Origin: Bacteroidales bacterium
GTDB lineage: Bacteria; Bacteroidota; Bacteroidia; Bacteroidales; UBA3824
Reading direction: 5' to 3'
DNA length: 64,000 nucleotides
NCBI GenBank assembly: GCA_017535325.1
Contig: JAFXUC010000124.1
Span: 1-64,000 of the forward strand
The position numbers were made by a program, and so were the translations under genes. Positions 43,957 through 52,632 of the stretch are shown in pieces. The notes under the pieces were generated by a model. The model was not told where the DNA came from. It ran no database searches and saw only the letters and a program-made list of their open reading frames with translations. Position 1 is the first letter of the stretch, and each line of letters opens with the position of its first letter.

Positions 43957-45540
43957 ATGGAAAAAACATTATTACTTGGGGACGAGGCTGTTGCTTTGGG
44001 AGCGATATACGCCGGATTGTCAGGCGTTTACGCTTACCCTGGAACTCCGTCCACCGAAATTACCGAATTTATTCAAAACAATCCCCTTTCCAAAGAAAGG
44101 AAGATTCACTCCCGTTGGTGCACCAACGAAAAAACCGCTATGGAAGCCGCTCTCGGTATGTCTTACGCCGGAAAAAGAGCGTTGGTTTGTATGAAACACG
44201 TCGGCATGAACGTCTGCGCCGACGCTTTTGTAAATTCCGCTGTTACAGGCGTTAACGGCGGTCTCGTGGTGCTTGCCGCCGACGACCCGTCAATGCATTC
44301 AAGCCAAAACGAGCAGGATTCAAGATTTTACGGCAAGTTTGCCATGATTCCCGTTTTTGAGCCGTCAAACCAGCAGGAAGCCTTCGACATGATGTCCATT
44401 GCATTTGACCTCAGCGAAAGACTCAAAGAGCCTGTTTTGATGAGAGTTGTAACAAGACTCGCACATTCAAGGGCGGCGGTTGAAATCTCGGACATTAAAC
44501 CCGAAAACGCTTTCAATCCGTCAACTTCACGCGGCTGGGTTTTGCTGCCCGGAATCGCAAAAAAACAGTACGCCGCTTTAATCGAAAAGCAGCCCGAAAT
44601 GAAAGCCGTTGCCGAAAATTCCAAGTTCAACCGTTTTGAAGACGGCGGCAGTTCGTTGGCTGTAATTGCGTGCGGTATCGGTTACAACTATGTTAAGGAA
44701 GCCGCTGCAAACTTCATGTCGGGTTTAAAAATATTAAAAATCTCTCAATATCCTCTGCCGGAAAAAGCCGTTCTTTCGCTGACAAAGGACTGCAAAAAAA
44801 TCCTCGTTGTGGAAGACGGACAACCCGTTGTGGAAGAAGACGTTAAGAGAGTTGTCGGCGACAAGGCGGAAGTTCTCGGACGTCTGACCGGAGATTTGCC
44901 GCGTCAGGGCGAACTCAATCCCGACAACGTTGCAAAAGCCTTGGGCGCAAAAGTTGAAACCGAGTTTGAGCAGGGCAAAAATCTCGCGGCAAGACCTCCG
45001 CAACTTTGTCAGGGCTGCGGACACAGAGACGTTTACGGTGCGTTAAAAGAGGTTATCACAAAATATGAAAACGCAAGGGTTTTCGGCGATATAGGTTGTT
45101 ATACGTTGGGCGCGTTGCCGCCGTTTCAAGCATTGGCAAGTTGCGTTGACATGGGCGCGTCAATCACAATGGCAAAAGGCGCGGCTGACGCGGGACTGTT
45201 CCCCTCAATTGCGGTTATCGGCGACTCTACTTTCACACATTCGGGAATGACGGGCTTGTTGGACGCTGTTAACGAAAAGGCAAACATAACCGTAATAATA
45301 TCAGATAATCTGACAACGGGAATGACCGGCGGTCAGGACTCTGCGGGCTTAAACAAATACGAAGCAATTTGTATCGGTTTGGGCGTTGAACCTGAGCATG
45401 TTAGAGTTGTTGTTCCGATGCCGAAAAACATGCCGGAAATCACAAGAATCATCGAAGAAGAAATCAATTATAACGGCGTTTCGGTTATAATTCCCCGCCG
45501 CGAATGTATGCAAACCCTTAAAAGACACAAGAAAAAATGA
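43957..45540 (+). CDS. iorA: Indolepyruvate:ferredoxin oxidoreductase, alpha subunit
   Basis: A 527-residue thiamine-diphosphate enzyme that converts aryl pyruvates to aryl-acetyl-CoA and reduces ferredoxin. AYPGTPSTEITEF at the start and CQGCGHRDVYGALKEV near residue 350 (the ThDP half) are diagnostic, followed by FGDIGCYTLGALPPF and GDSTFTHSGMTGLLDAV. The C-terminal ferredoxin domain found in longer homologues is absent, as expected for a 530-residue form. It overlaps iorB by four bases. ATG 43957 follows the promoter. Confidence 0.95.
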   Translation: MEKTLLLGDEAVALGAIYAGLSGVYAYPGTPSTEITEFIQNNPLSKERKIHSRWCTNEKTAMEAALGMSYAGKRALVCMKHVGMNVCADAFVNSAVTGVNGGLVVLAADDPSMHSSQNEQDSRFYGKFAMIPVFEPSNQQEAFDMMSIAFDLSERLKEPVLMRVVTRLAHSRAAVEISDIKPENAFNPSTSRGWVLLPGIAKKQYAALIEKQPEMKAVAENSKFNRFEDGGSSLAVIACGIGYNYVKEAAANFMSGLKILKISQYPLPEKAVLSLTKDCKKILVVEDGQPVVEEDVKRVVGDKAEVLGRLTGDLPRQGELNPDNVAKALGAKVETEFEQGKNLAARPPQLCQGCGHRDVYGALKEVITKYENARVFGDIGCYTLGALPPFQALASCVDMGASITMAKGAADAGLFPSIAVIGDSTFTHSGMTGLLDAVNEKANITVIISDNLTTGMTGGQDSAGLNKYEAICIGLGVEPEHVRVVVPMPKNMPEITRIIEEEINYNGVSVIIPRRECMQTLKRHKKK

Positions 45541-46106
45541 AAAAAGATTTAATTCTTTGCGGTGTGGGCGGACAAGGTATCCTCTCTATCGCAACCGTTA
45601 TAGGCGAGGCAGCAACAAAAGCTGGCATTTTCTTAAAACAGGCGGAAGTTCACGGTATGAGTCAGAGGGGCGGCGACGTTCAAAGCAATTTAAGGCTCTC
45701 AACGACAGAGATTTATTCGGACTTGATTCCGCTTGGAAAGGCTGATTTGATAATTTCGATGGAGCCGATGGAAGTTTTGCGCTACCTGCCTTACATCAAC
45801 AAATCGTCTTGGATTGTAACAAATTCAAAACCGTTTGTCAACATTCCCGATTATCCGGAAGAAGGAAAACTTTTTGCGGAGTTGGACACTCTGCCCAACA
45901 TCAAAAAACTTGACATTGAGGAAGTTGCAAAAAGCATTATGATGCCCAAATCTGCAAACATGGTGCTTCTTGGAATGGCTGCAAAGTATATTGAAATTGT
46001 CAGTGTCGAGCAGTTGAAAGAGGCTATTAAGACAGTTTTTGCCCGCAAAGGCGATGCAATCGTCGAGGCAAATTTAAAAGCGTTTGAAGAAGGAATGAAA
46101 AATTAA
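45537..46106 (+). CDS. iorB: Indolepyruvate:ferredoxin oxidoreductase, beta subunit
   Basis: A 189-residue subunit of the gamma-domain type (GVGGQGILSIATVIGEAATKAG, VHGMSQRGGDVQSNLR), partner of IorA. The start overlaps the iorA stop. A terminator follows it, after which three unrelated nuclease-family genes come before paaK. Confidence 0.95.
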   Translation: MKKDLILCGVGGQGILSIATVIGEAATKAGIFLKQAEVHGMSQRGGDVQSNLRLSTTEIYSDLIPLGKADLIISMEPMEVLRYLPYINKSSWIVTNSKPFVNIPDYPEEGKLFAELDTLPNIKKLDIEEVAKSIMMPKSANMVLLGMAAKYIEIVSVEQLKEAIKTVFARKGDAIVEANLKAFEEGMKN

Positions 46107-46133
46107 AGACATTATTCCTTGGGTTGAAAAATT

Positions 46134-46175
46134 ATTCCCGAAGAATTTCTTTTTGAAATTTTCGGGAATTTTTTT
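46134..46175 (+). terminator. Terminator after iorAB
   Basis: ATTCCCGAA (46134-46142) pairs with TTCGGGAAT (46161-46169), followed by a T-run. The next promoter (46175-46183) overlaps the end of this run. Confidence 0.8.
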
Positions 46176-46183
46176 ATTTTTGC
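46175..46183 (+). promoter_or_regulatory. -7 box of the first nuclease-family gene
   Basis: TATTTTTGC within a 56-base region (46143-46198) that recurs at 48372-48430 upstream of the third nuclease-family gene. Confidence 0.6.
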
Positions 46184-46207
46184 GGCAAAACTAAAAAACT
46201 ATCCGCC

Positions 46208-47134
46208 ATGGTAACAATAGCAAACGCGATATACGATTCAGTTTTTAAATATCTGATGCAGGACACAAAAGCGGCAAGTGTGCTTTTGGGTGCTTTGCTC
46301 GGCACAAAGGTTGTTGACCTGAAAATGAAAAACAACGAGTATGCCGTAAAAGCCAAAAACAGACTTGACGTTTTGCGTATAGATTTTTCTGCGACAATTC
46401 TTGATAAAAACAGTAACAAAAAACTGATAACCATCGAGTTACAAAACGCATACTTAAAAAGTGAGGTGATGCGTTTCAGGAAATATTTGGCGGAACAATA
46501 CAAGGACAAAAACAATTTTCTTGAAAAAGACGGCAGAAAAGTTCCTGTTCCTATTGTTACGATTTACATTTTAGGACATCCGTGTTGCGACAAACAAGAG
46601 CCTGTAATTTACGGAAATCCTGAATTTTACAATGCGGAACATCAAAAACTTGAAGACCTTTTTGACAGTGATTTTATCAACGGTTTGATTCATCATTTGA
46701 TAATTGTTCAAGTTCCGTTTCTAAAACTCAACGCAAAAACCAAAGTTGAAAAATATTTGGACTTTTTGAACCAGTTGCATAAAATTGACAAAACCAAGAA
46801 AACCTCTCATTTATTGAGAGTTGACGACGAAAACATCGATGAAGATTACCATTTGATAGTCCGTCGTTTGGAGCAAGCGTGTGCAGACGAAGAAGTCCGC
46901 AAAACAATGGAAGTAGAAGACGAACTCAACGAAGATATTGAAAGTTGGAACGCCACAGAAATGAAATTGCGGGAACAATTACAAGAAAAAGATTCGCAGT
47001 TACAAGAAAAAGATTCGCAACTTAACGCAGTTTTGTCTGCCTCAGTGAAAGCGTTTGCATCGCAGGGTATGTCTTTGGAAGATATTTCAAAGATTTTGAA
47101 AATTTCAGTGGACGAAATAGAAAAACTGAAATGA
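46208..47134 (+). CDS. Rpn-like PD-(D/E)XK nuclease-family protein
   Basis: A 308-residue protein of the PD-(D/E)XK transposase-like (Rpn/DUF4351-type) family. DSVFKYLMQD at the start and RIDFSATILDKNSNKKLITIELQNA near residues 58-82, with Asp and ELQ, are the nuclease signature. Residues about 255-275 repeat LQEKDSQ twice (coiled coil), and the end ASQGMSLEDISKILKISVDEIEKL is a helix-turn-helix-like motif common to this family. It may promote recombination. It lies 24 bases before the next nuclease gene. Confidence 0.85.
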   Translation: MVTIANAIYDSVFKYLMQDTKAASVLLGALLGTKVVDLKMKNNEYAVKAKNRLDVLRIDFSATILDKNSNKKLITIELQNAYLKSEVMRFRKYLAEQYKDKNNFLEKDGRKVPVPIVTIYILGHPCCDKQEPVIYGNPEFYNAEHQKLEDLFDSDFINGLIHHLIIVQVPFLKLNAKTKVEKYLDFLNQLHKIDKTKKTSHLLRVDDENIDEDYHLIVRRLEQACADEEVRKTMEVEDELNEDIESWNATEMKLREQLQEKDSQLQEKDSQLNAVLSASVKAFASQGMSLEDISKILKISVDEIEKLK

Positions 47135-47158
47135 GTATCAATAAAAAATGTATGCAAA

Positions 47159-48364
47159 ATGGAACTAAACGATGAAAAACTTTTGCAAATAGCGAAAGAT
47201 TTGTACAAATTATATACGGAGGAAAAAGAATCTTTACCTTACTCATTGAATTTAGTCTATGAACTCCGCGATTATGAAAACGCACATTCGCGGATACTTC
47301 GTGGATTATTACAATATAATCGTAAGGGATGTTTCCCTATTTTGCAATCATTTATTGAACGTGTTAAAGAAATTGCAGATTGCAATGTTGATATTAGGAT
47401 AAAGAAGCCTGAATTAACAAATGAGGAGCATAATATTGATTTACTTATTAAGGAAAAAAAATCTTATGCTATAATAGTCGAGAATAAAATATGGAATGCT
47501 CGTGACCAAAACAAACAAATAGAAAGATATGTGGATTATGTAAAGGATTTGGGTATTCCCAAAAGAAAAATTTTTGTCATTTATTTGACCCAAGACGGAC
47601 AAAAAGAAATATCTGACAATAGTTTGACACCAATGGTTCAAAAAATTCTTGGATGTACCAATAGAAGCAAGAGGCGTTTCATACCTATGAATTATAAATA
47701 TGATATTATGCCATGGCTTGAAGAACTCCTAAGAAACAAGTATATTCAAGATGAACCTTTATTACAGTCAGCAGTTATTCAATATGTTGATTATCTTAAA
47801 ATACTATTTGATGCACGCAAAGAAGATATAGAAATTGAAAATAAATTAGAAGAAAAACTTATGAACGACCTTAATATAAAATCCATTCAAGAACTATTGC
47901 AAACGAGGAATGAAGTGGACAAATTACAAGAGATTGTTACAAATACAACAGATAATAAAATCGAAGAATTATGCAAGAAAAAGATATATAATGTTCTTAA
48001 AAGGAGAGGTTATGAAATAAAAAAAATTGTGTTTCAATATGATTCTTTTGACCTTGAAATTCAAGTCCCCAAATGGGAAAAATGTTGGTGGTCAATAGAA
48101 AATGATGAAAATGAAAGTAACAAACTTTTCTTCGGTATTTGGAAAGATCCCCAAAAAACAATCGCAAAAAAATATATAAAAAAATTAGAATATGTTTTTG
48201 ATAATGTCCAAGACGAAGGATATATTGGATGGGAATGGTTTGGTGAATATGAATTGAATGATGAATTTTGGCTTAATATTGAAACTCATTCAACAAAATT
48301 TGTCAATGCAATTGTGAGAGATTTAGAGAGAATACGAGAAAATACAGAAGAATTAAATTTGTAA
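47159..48364 (+). CDS. PD-(D/E)XK nuclease-superfamily protein (PDDEXK_4-like)
   Basis: A 401-residue protein. EEHNIDLLIKEKKSYAIIVENKIWN (near residues 87-113) gives the core Asp and the ExK motif (VENK) of the PDDEXK_4 family, followed by a Gln-rich IERYVDYV helix. The second half is helical and ends with a domain shared with that family. Its codon use is visibly richer in A and T than that of the neighbouring genes, a sign of separate transfer. Function unknown; defence or phage-related roles are known for the family. Confidence 0.8.
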   Translation: MELNDEKLLQIAKDLYKLYTEEKESLPYSLNLVYELRDYENAHSRILRGLLQYNRKGCFPILQSFIERVKEIADCNVDIRIKKPELTNEEHNIDLLIKEKKSYAIIVENKIWNARDQNKQIERYVDYVKDLGIPKRKIFVIYLTQDGQKEISDNSLTPMVQKILGCTNRSKRRFIPMNYKYDIMPWLEELLRNKYIQDEPLLQSAVIQYVDYLKILFDARKEDIEIENKLEEKLMNDLNIKSIQELLQTRNEVDKLQEIVTNTTDNKIEELCKKKIYNVLKRRGYEIKKIVFQYDSFDLEIQVPKWEKCWWSIENDENESNKLFFGIWKDPQKTIAKKYIKKLEYVFDNVQDEGYIGWEWFGEYELNDEFWLNIETHSTKFVNAIVRDLERIRENTEELNL

Positions 48365-48407
48365 ATACTGAGAATTGTTTCTTTTTGAAATTTTCTAAAA
48401 ATTTTTT

Positions 48408-48416
48408 TATATTTGC
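48408..48416 (+). promoter_or_regulatory. -7 box of the AAA-ATPase/nuclease gene
   Basis: TATATTTGC in a 59-base region (48372-48430) nearly identical to the promoter region at 46143-46198; both continue as GCGGCAAAACT. Confidence 0.6.
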
Positions 48417-48442
48417 GGCAAAACTTAAAAAAGGTCAGAACT

Positions 48443-50002
48443 ATGGCAGCACCTCATAAATATCCTACCGGACGCGCGGATTTTGAGTCAATTATCAACG
48501 AGGGTTTTCTTTACGTTGACAAGACGGAGAGAATGTACGAAATGATTGGCGACAGAAAATTCGTATTTCTTTCACGTCCGAGACGGTTTGGAAAGTCATT
48601 ATTGGTTAATACTTTACGCGCTTATTTCGAGGGGAAAAAAGAACTTTTCAAAGGTCTTAAAATTTCTCAATACGAAAAAGACTGGATTCAATATCCCGTG
48701 ATTGCGTTTGATATGTCGGCGGTAAAAGACGAAACGATTGCCGATATGCCAAAGGCAATAGGACTGCAATTTGAAGAATTTGAAAAGAAATATTCCATAC
48801 CTGTTGACAGGACTTTAAGTAACGGAGTACGTCTTTTAAATTTTATAAAAAGTGTCAAGGCACAGACCGGCAAAAACGTTGTAGTCCTCATTGATGAATA
48901 TGACGCGCCGCTCAACGCACATCTTCACGACGGAAAACTCAGCGAAGTAAAAGCAATCTTACAAAATCTCTATCAGCAGTTGAAAGTTTGCGAAAAAGAC
49001 GAGCGTTTTGTTTTTATAACGGGAATTTCAAAATTTTCGCAGGTTTCGATTTTTTCCACAATCAACAACCTTGAAAAAATTGCAATGTTGGATGAATATT
49101 CAGACCTTTGCGGCATAACAAAGAACGAACTTCTGACTTATTTCAAGGAAGATATTGAAATGCTGGCTGAAAAATTCAAGTGCAGTTTTGAAGAAATAAT
49201 CGAAAAGTTGAAATTTCAGTACGACGGCTATCATTTCAGCGAAAATTCGCCTGATATTTTCAACCCGACAAGCATTTTGACGGCTTTCAAGGAAAAGAAA
49301 CTTGACAATCATTGGTTTGAAACCGCAACGTCAAGTTATATTATAGAACATCTTAAACGTCATCATGCTGATATTCTGAAACTTGTACCCAAAAAGTTAT
49401 TCAAGGAGGATTTTGATGTTTCGCCCGAAGATTATGACAGTCTTTGGCCTATACTTTATCAGGCAGGTTATCTGACAATCAAGGATTTTGACGAAGAACG
49501 CTGTGTTTTTACTCTGGATTATCCTAACAATGAGGTTCGTATAGGCATGATGCAGAATATGCTGAAATACTATTTTCCGCAAAATCTTTCATCAGGAAAG
49601 ATGTCAATGCAGCAGTTTTATTTTGCCTTGAAAGCCGGTCAGATTGACGAGGCGATGACTTATTTAAAAGACTTTTTGTCTGAAATTCCCAATATCTTGA
49701 ACAATAAAGAGGAAAAGCATTTTCAAACGATTTTGTACGTGCTTTTTACGTGGCTTGGTTTTTACACGGAAGTTGAGGTCAATACGGCGGTCGGACGCAC
49801 TGATGTTGTCATAAAAAATCCGAAAAACATTTTTGTCATTGAACTTAAAGTTGACGGTTCTGCACAGGAAGCGTTAGACCAAATCAACTCCAAAAACTAT
49901 CTGATACCTTATAAATATGACGGCCGCACGGTTGTAAAAATCGGCGTGAATATTTCCTCCGAAAATAATGTCAGAACAATTACGGAGTGGAAAGCAGAGT
50001 AA
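48443..50002 (+). CDS. AAA-ATPase-like protein with C-terminal PD-(D/E)XK domain
   Basis: A 519-residue protein of the PF09820 type. FVFLSRPRRFGKSLLVNTL (near residues 35-53) is the Walker A region, VVLIDEYDAPL the Walker B. A C-terminal domain with VGRTDVVIKNPKNIFVIELKVDG (near residues 450-475) carries Asp and ELK of the PDDEXK_9 nuclease fold. Such genes are found in many copies in Bacteroidota and look selfish or defensive. ATG 48443 gives the start MAAPHKYPTG; the upstream in-frame start at 48413 lies at the promoter. Confidence 0.88.
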   Translation: MAAPHKYPTGRADFESIINEGFLYVDKTERMYEMIGDRKFVFLSRPRRFGKSLLVNTLRAYFEGKKELFKGLKISQYEKDWIQYPVIAFDMSAVKDETIADMPKAIGLQFEEFEKKYSIPVDRTLSNGVRLLNFIKSVKAQTGKNVVVLIDEYDAPLNAHLHDGKLSEVKAILQNLYQQLKVCEKDERFVFITGISKFSQVSIFSTINNLEKIAMLDEYSDLCGITKNELLTYFKEDIEMLAEKFKCSFEEIIEKLKFQYDGYHFSENSPDIFNPTSILTAFKEKKLDNHWFETATSSYIIEHLKRHHADILKLVPKKLFKEDFDVSPEDYDSLWPILYQAGYLTIKDFDEERCVFTLDYPNNEVRIGMMQNMLKYYFPQNLSSGKMSMQQFYFALKAGQIDEAMTYLKDFLSEIPNILNNKEEKHFQTILYVLFTWLGFYTEVEVNTAVGRTDVVIKNPKNIFVIELKVDGSAQEALDQINSKNYLIPYKYDGRTVVKIGVNISSENNVRTITEWKAE

Positions 50003-50005
50003 ATT

Positions 50006-50035
50006 TTGGGGTTTATCAGAAAAAATGTAACTTTG
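50006..50035 (+). promoter_or_regulatory. Promoter of paaK
   Basis: TTG (50006-50008), 19 bases, TAACTTTG (50028-50035). It starts just past the stop of the ATPase gene, so paaK does not need read-through. Confidence 0.6.
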
Positions 50036-50060
50036 TCGAAAATAAATTTTAAACAAAATA

Positions 50061-51377
50061 ATGGATAACAATTCGGAATATTTACATCCGGAATTAGAGA
50101 CGCTGAGCGTTTCTGAAATTCGGGATTTGCAGTTCAAACGGCTCAAAGACACCCTTAACCGTTGCATGAACTCGGAATTTTACAAAAAACGTTTTCAAGA
50201 ATGTGGTTTAACGGTTGACGACATCAAAACCTTGGACGACTTGAAAAAAATCCCTTTCACCACAAAACAGGATTTAAGGGACAATTATCCTTTCGGTCTG
50301 CGCAGCGTTCCTCTTGAAAAATGCGTGCGCCTTCACTCGTCAAGCGGTACGACCGGCAATCCGACCGTTATTCTTCACTCTCAAAAAGATTTGGACGAAT
50401 GGGCAAACGCCGTTGCGAGATGCCTTTGGATGGTGGGTTTGAGACCTAATGACGTGTTCCAAAACTCTTCGGGTTACGGAATGTTCACGGGCGGTTTGGG
50501 CTTTCAGTACGGTGCTGAAAAACTCGGTATGCTGACCGTTCCCGCCGCAGCCGGCAACACGTTGAGACAAATCAAATTTATAAAAGATTTCGGCACGACG
50601 GCAATCCACGCCATTCCCTCGTATGTAACACGTATTAAAGAAGTTATGGATCAGACAGGCGTTGATCCGAAGCGCGATACCAAGTTGAAAACCCTCGTTA
50701 TCGGCGCGGAACCTCACTCCGAAGAACAGCGCAAAAGAATTGAAAAAATGCTCGGCGTAAAAGCCTACAATTCTTTCGGAATGTCAGAAATGTGCGGACC
50801 CGGCGTGGCTTTTGAATGTAAAGAGCAAAACGGTCTTCATATTTGGGAGGATTATTACATCGTTGAAATCGTCAATCCTGACACTCTTGAACCCGTTCCC
50901 GAAGGCGAAATCGGCGAACTCGTTTTAACAACCCTCAACCGCGAGGCAATGCCGCTTCTTCGTTACCGTACCCGCGACCTCACGCGCATTTTGGGGCATG
51001 ACTGTCCGTGCGGAAGACATCACGTCAGACTCGACAGAATGAAAGGCCGCTCTGACGATATGATTGTTCTCAGGGGCGTTAACATTTTCCCGATTCAAAT
51101 CGAAACGATTTTGATGAACTTCAAAGAATTGTCTACCAACTACTTAATAACGCTGACAACTGACGGCGACAACGACAACATGACCGTTGAAGTGGAGTTG
51201 GAAGAACTTTTCACGGACGATTATTCGAGGTTGGAAAAACTCACGAAAGACATCACAAGGGCTTTAAAAGACGAAATTCTGTTAACGCCGAGGGTAAAAC
51301 TTGTTGCAAAGGGAACTTTACCCGTTTCGGAAGGAAAAGCGGTTCGCGTTGTGGACAACAGAAAAGTTTATGAATAA
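50061..51377 (+). CDS. paaK: Phenylacetate-CoA ligase
   Basis: A 438-residue AMP-forming acyl-CoA synthetase. SSSGTTGNPTV near residue 93 is the P-loop, FGMSEMCGPG and YRTRDLTRI near the middle and LDRMKGRSDDMIVLRGVNIFP are the PaaK-specific blocks. In Bacteroidota it works next to IorAB as the last step of aryl-acetate activation or of aryl-CoA-linked ATP formation. The ACT-domain gene follows after 13 bases. Confidence 0.95.
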   Translation: MDNNSEYLHPELETLSVSEIRDLQFKRLKDTLNRCMNSEFYKKRFQECGLTVDDIKTLDDLKKIPFTTKQDLRDNYPFGLRSVPLEKCVRLHSSSGTTGNPTVILHSQKDLDEWANAVARCLWMVGLRPNDVFQNSSGYGMFTGGLGFQYGAEKLGMLTVPAAAGNTLRQIKFIKDFGTTAIHAIPSYVTRIKEVMDQTGVDPKRDTKLKTLVIGAEPHSEEQRKRIEKMLGVKAYNSFGMSEMCGPGVAFECKEQNGLHIWEDYYIVEIVNPDTLEPVPEGEIGELVLTTLNREAMPLLRYRTRDLTRILGHDCPCGRHHVRLDRMKGRSDDMIVLRGVNIFPIQIETILMNFKELSTNYLITLTTDGDNDNMTVEVELEELFTDDYSRLEKLTKDITRALKDEILLTPRVKLVAKGTLPVSEGKAVRVVDNRKVYE

Positions 51378-51390
51378 AAAAGGTATAATT

Positions 51391-51810
51391 ATGACTATCA
51401 ATCAATTATCAATATTTATAGAGAACAAATCCGGAGCATTGATAAAGGTGTTGGATTTGTTGAGCCAGGAGGGCGTTCAGATTATCGCTTCAACGATTGC
51501 CGACACTTCGGAGTTTGGCATTTACAGGGTTATCTGCAACGAGCCGTCAAAGGCGTATAACATTCTGAAAAACAATAATATAAACGTACAATTAACGGAC
51601 GTTCTTGCGGTTCAGATAGAGGACGAGCCCGGCAAGGCGGCTCACGTTATTGACCTTTTCACTAAGGCAGGCGTAAACGTTGCGTATATGTACAGTTTTC
51701 TTTTCAAAGGCAAAGGTGTTTTGATTCTGAAAGTCAATCCTTTGGACAAGGCGAAAGAAATCATAATGCTTGAAAAAATCAGTTTTGTTACGACCGAGGA
51801 TTTGAAGTAG
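51391..51810 (+). CDS. Tandem ACT-domain protein
   Basis: A 139-residue protein with two ACT domains (MTINQLSIFIENKSGALIKVLDLLSQEGVQI and VLAVQIEDEPGKAAHVIDLFTKAGVNVAYMY). It probably binds an amino acid and regulates the ior/paa pathway. The ATG at 51391 starts at the domain; an ATG at 51370 would add seven residues. The gene is followed by a hairpin repeat. Confidence 0.9.
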   Translation: MTINQLSIFIENKSGALIKVLDLLSQEGVQIIASTIADTSEFGIYRVICNEPSKAYNILKNNNINVQLTDVLAVQIEDEPGKAAHVIDLFTKAGVNVAYMYSFLFKGKGVLILKVNPLDKAKEIIMLEKISFVTTEDLK

Positions 51811-51811
51811 G

Positions 51812-51876
51812 TTTTTGATTTTTATGTGCGGAAAAATCGCAAAACTTCATATTTTTCCGCACGTAAGAATCAAAAA
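51812..51876. repeat. Hairpin repeat, copy 1
   Basis: Two 26-base arms (51812-51837 and 51851-51876) that are near-perfect reverse complements, with a 13-base loop. The arms share the core ATGTGCGGAAAAAT. It lies one base past the ACT gene's stop and could also end transcription of paaK-ACT. The same sequence recurs at 52633-52690. The right arm overlaps the last bases of the DUF2442 gene. Confidence 0.75.
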
Positions 51877-52280
51877 TTTTTCAAAGCGTTTACGATTTTA
51901 TTAAACCTTTCTGGCGAAGGCTTTTTAATACCGTAAATATATTTTTGAAGCAAAGTTTTATGAATGCCTGCACCGGCGGCGACTGCATTTAAATTCGTAT
52001 CGGGGTATTTCTTGAAAATTTTTGCGGTATCGTTGTCATAGTCGGGTTCTTGCGTTTCATAAAAACTTTCGATTGAAATATCTTCGTCAATATCCGGCCA
52101 GTGAATTTCATCTGCATAAAGTCCGATTTCAAAACGTTGCCGCTGAGTTTCAGAAGCCTCTTTTAAAAGCGGAAAAGCCTCCAACGGACGGCTCAAAACG
52201 TTTGCTTTGTCCGTCTTAATATAAATGCGGTTGTCAGAAAACCAGACTTTTATAATTTTTTCGTCCATAATTTTATTCAT
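51870..52280 (-). CDS. DUF2442-domain protein with C-terminal HTH
   Basis: A 136-residue protein. The first part (IKVWFSDNRIYIKTDKANVLSRPLEAFPLLKEASETQRQRFEI) is the DUF2442 domain; the end (NLNAVAAGAGIHKTLLQKYIYGIKKPSPERFNKIVNAL) is an XRE-like helix-turn-helix. ATG 52280 overlaps the stop of the DUF4160 gene. The pair DUF4160-DUF2442 is widespread and often suggested to be a toxin-antitoxin-like unit, but this is not proven. Confidence 0.82.
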   Translation of the reverse strand: MNKIMDEKIIKVWFSDNRIYIKTDKANVLSRPLEAFPLLKEASETQRQRFEIGLYADEIHWPDIDEDISIESFYETQEPDYDNDTAKIFKKYPDTNLNAVAAGAGIHKTLLQKYIYGIKKPSPERFNKIVNALKNF

Positions 52281-52506
52281 CAAAATATTCGTGCCACGAC
52301 TTTATAATATCTTCTTTGTATTGTTTTACGGCATCAACGGCGCGTTTCAAATCTTTCGGTTTAATGCCTTTGTTTTCAACAACTTCCGCTGTTTCTACAA
52401 CAATTTTCGCCCGACCGTCGCCGTTGGAAACATGAATGTGAACCGGCAAATGTTCGTCGGAATAAAAATAAAAGCGTAAACCAAATAAAAATAAAATTGT
52501 CGGCAT
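52273..52506 (-). CDS. DUF4160-family protein
   Basis: A 77-residue protein with the DUF4160 signature: MPTILFLFGLRFYFYSDEHLPVHIHVSNGDGRAKI, with the His-Ile-His pair in HLPVHIHV. It is followed by the DUF2442 gene with an eight-base overlap, and the two are almost certainly translated together. Proposed to be the partner of a toxin-antitoxin-like module; no activity is established. Confidence 0.85.
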   Translation of the reverse strand: MPTILFLFGLRFYFYSDEHLPVHIHVSNGDGRAKIVVETAEVVENKGIKPKDLKRAVDAVKQYKEDIIKSWHEYFDE

Positions 52507-52540
52507 AATTACATATTGATTTGAAAACTAAAAACTTTTG

Positions 52541-52631
52541 AGCGGGAAACAAGGCTCGAACTCGTATCCTCGCGATTACATATCGCGCGCTCTTCCATTG
52601 GAGAATAAATACTCCATTAAGCTATTCCCGC
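52541..52631 (-). tRNA. Abnormal tRNA-like sequence 1 (anticodon position TGT)
   Basis: Acceptor GCGGGAA/TTCCCGC, T-arm (ACGAG-TTCGAGC-CTTGT), anticodon stem CGCGA/TCGCG and D-stem GCTT/GAGC all pair. But the D-loop is 26 bases instead of 8-11 because it contains a small hairpin (TGGAG ... CTCCA), and base 33, normally T, is A (loop TATGTAA). With the normal register the anticodon is TGT. Whether it is a working tRNA is doubtful. Confidence 0.55.
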
Positions 52632-52632
52632 A

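Noticed and set aside
48443-50002. Transposase
   Set aside because: Walker A and B motifs and the C-terminal ELK nuclease motif fit the AAA-ATPase/PDDEXK_9 family; no DDE motif or terminal inverted repeats.
51812-51876. CRISPR repeat
   Set aside because: Only two copies 800 bases apart, each a hairpin without spacers, and no cas genes in the window.
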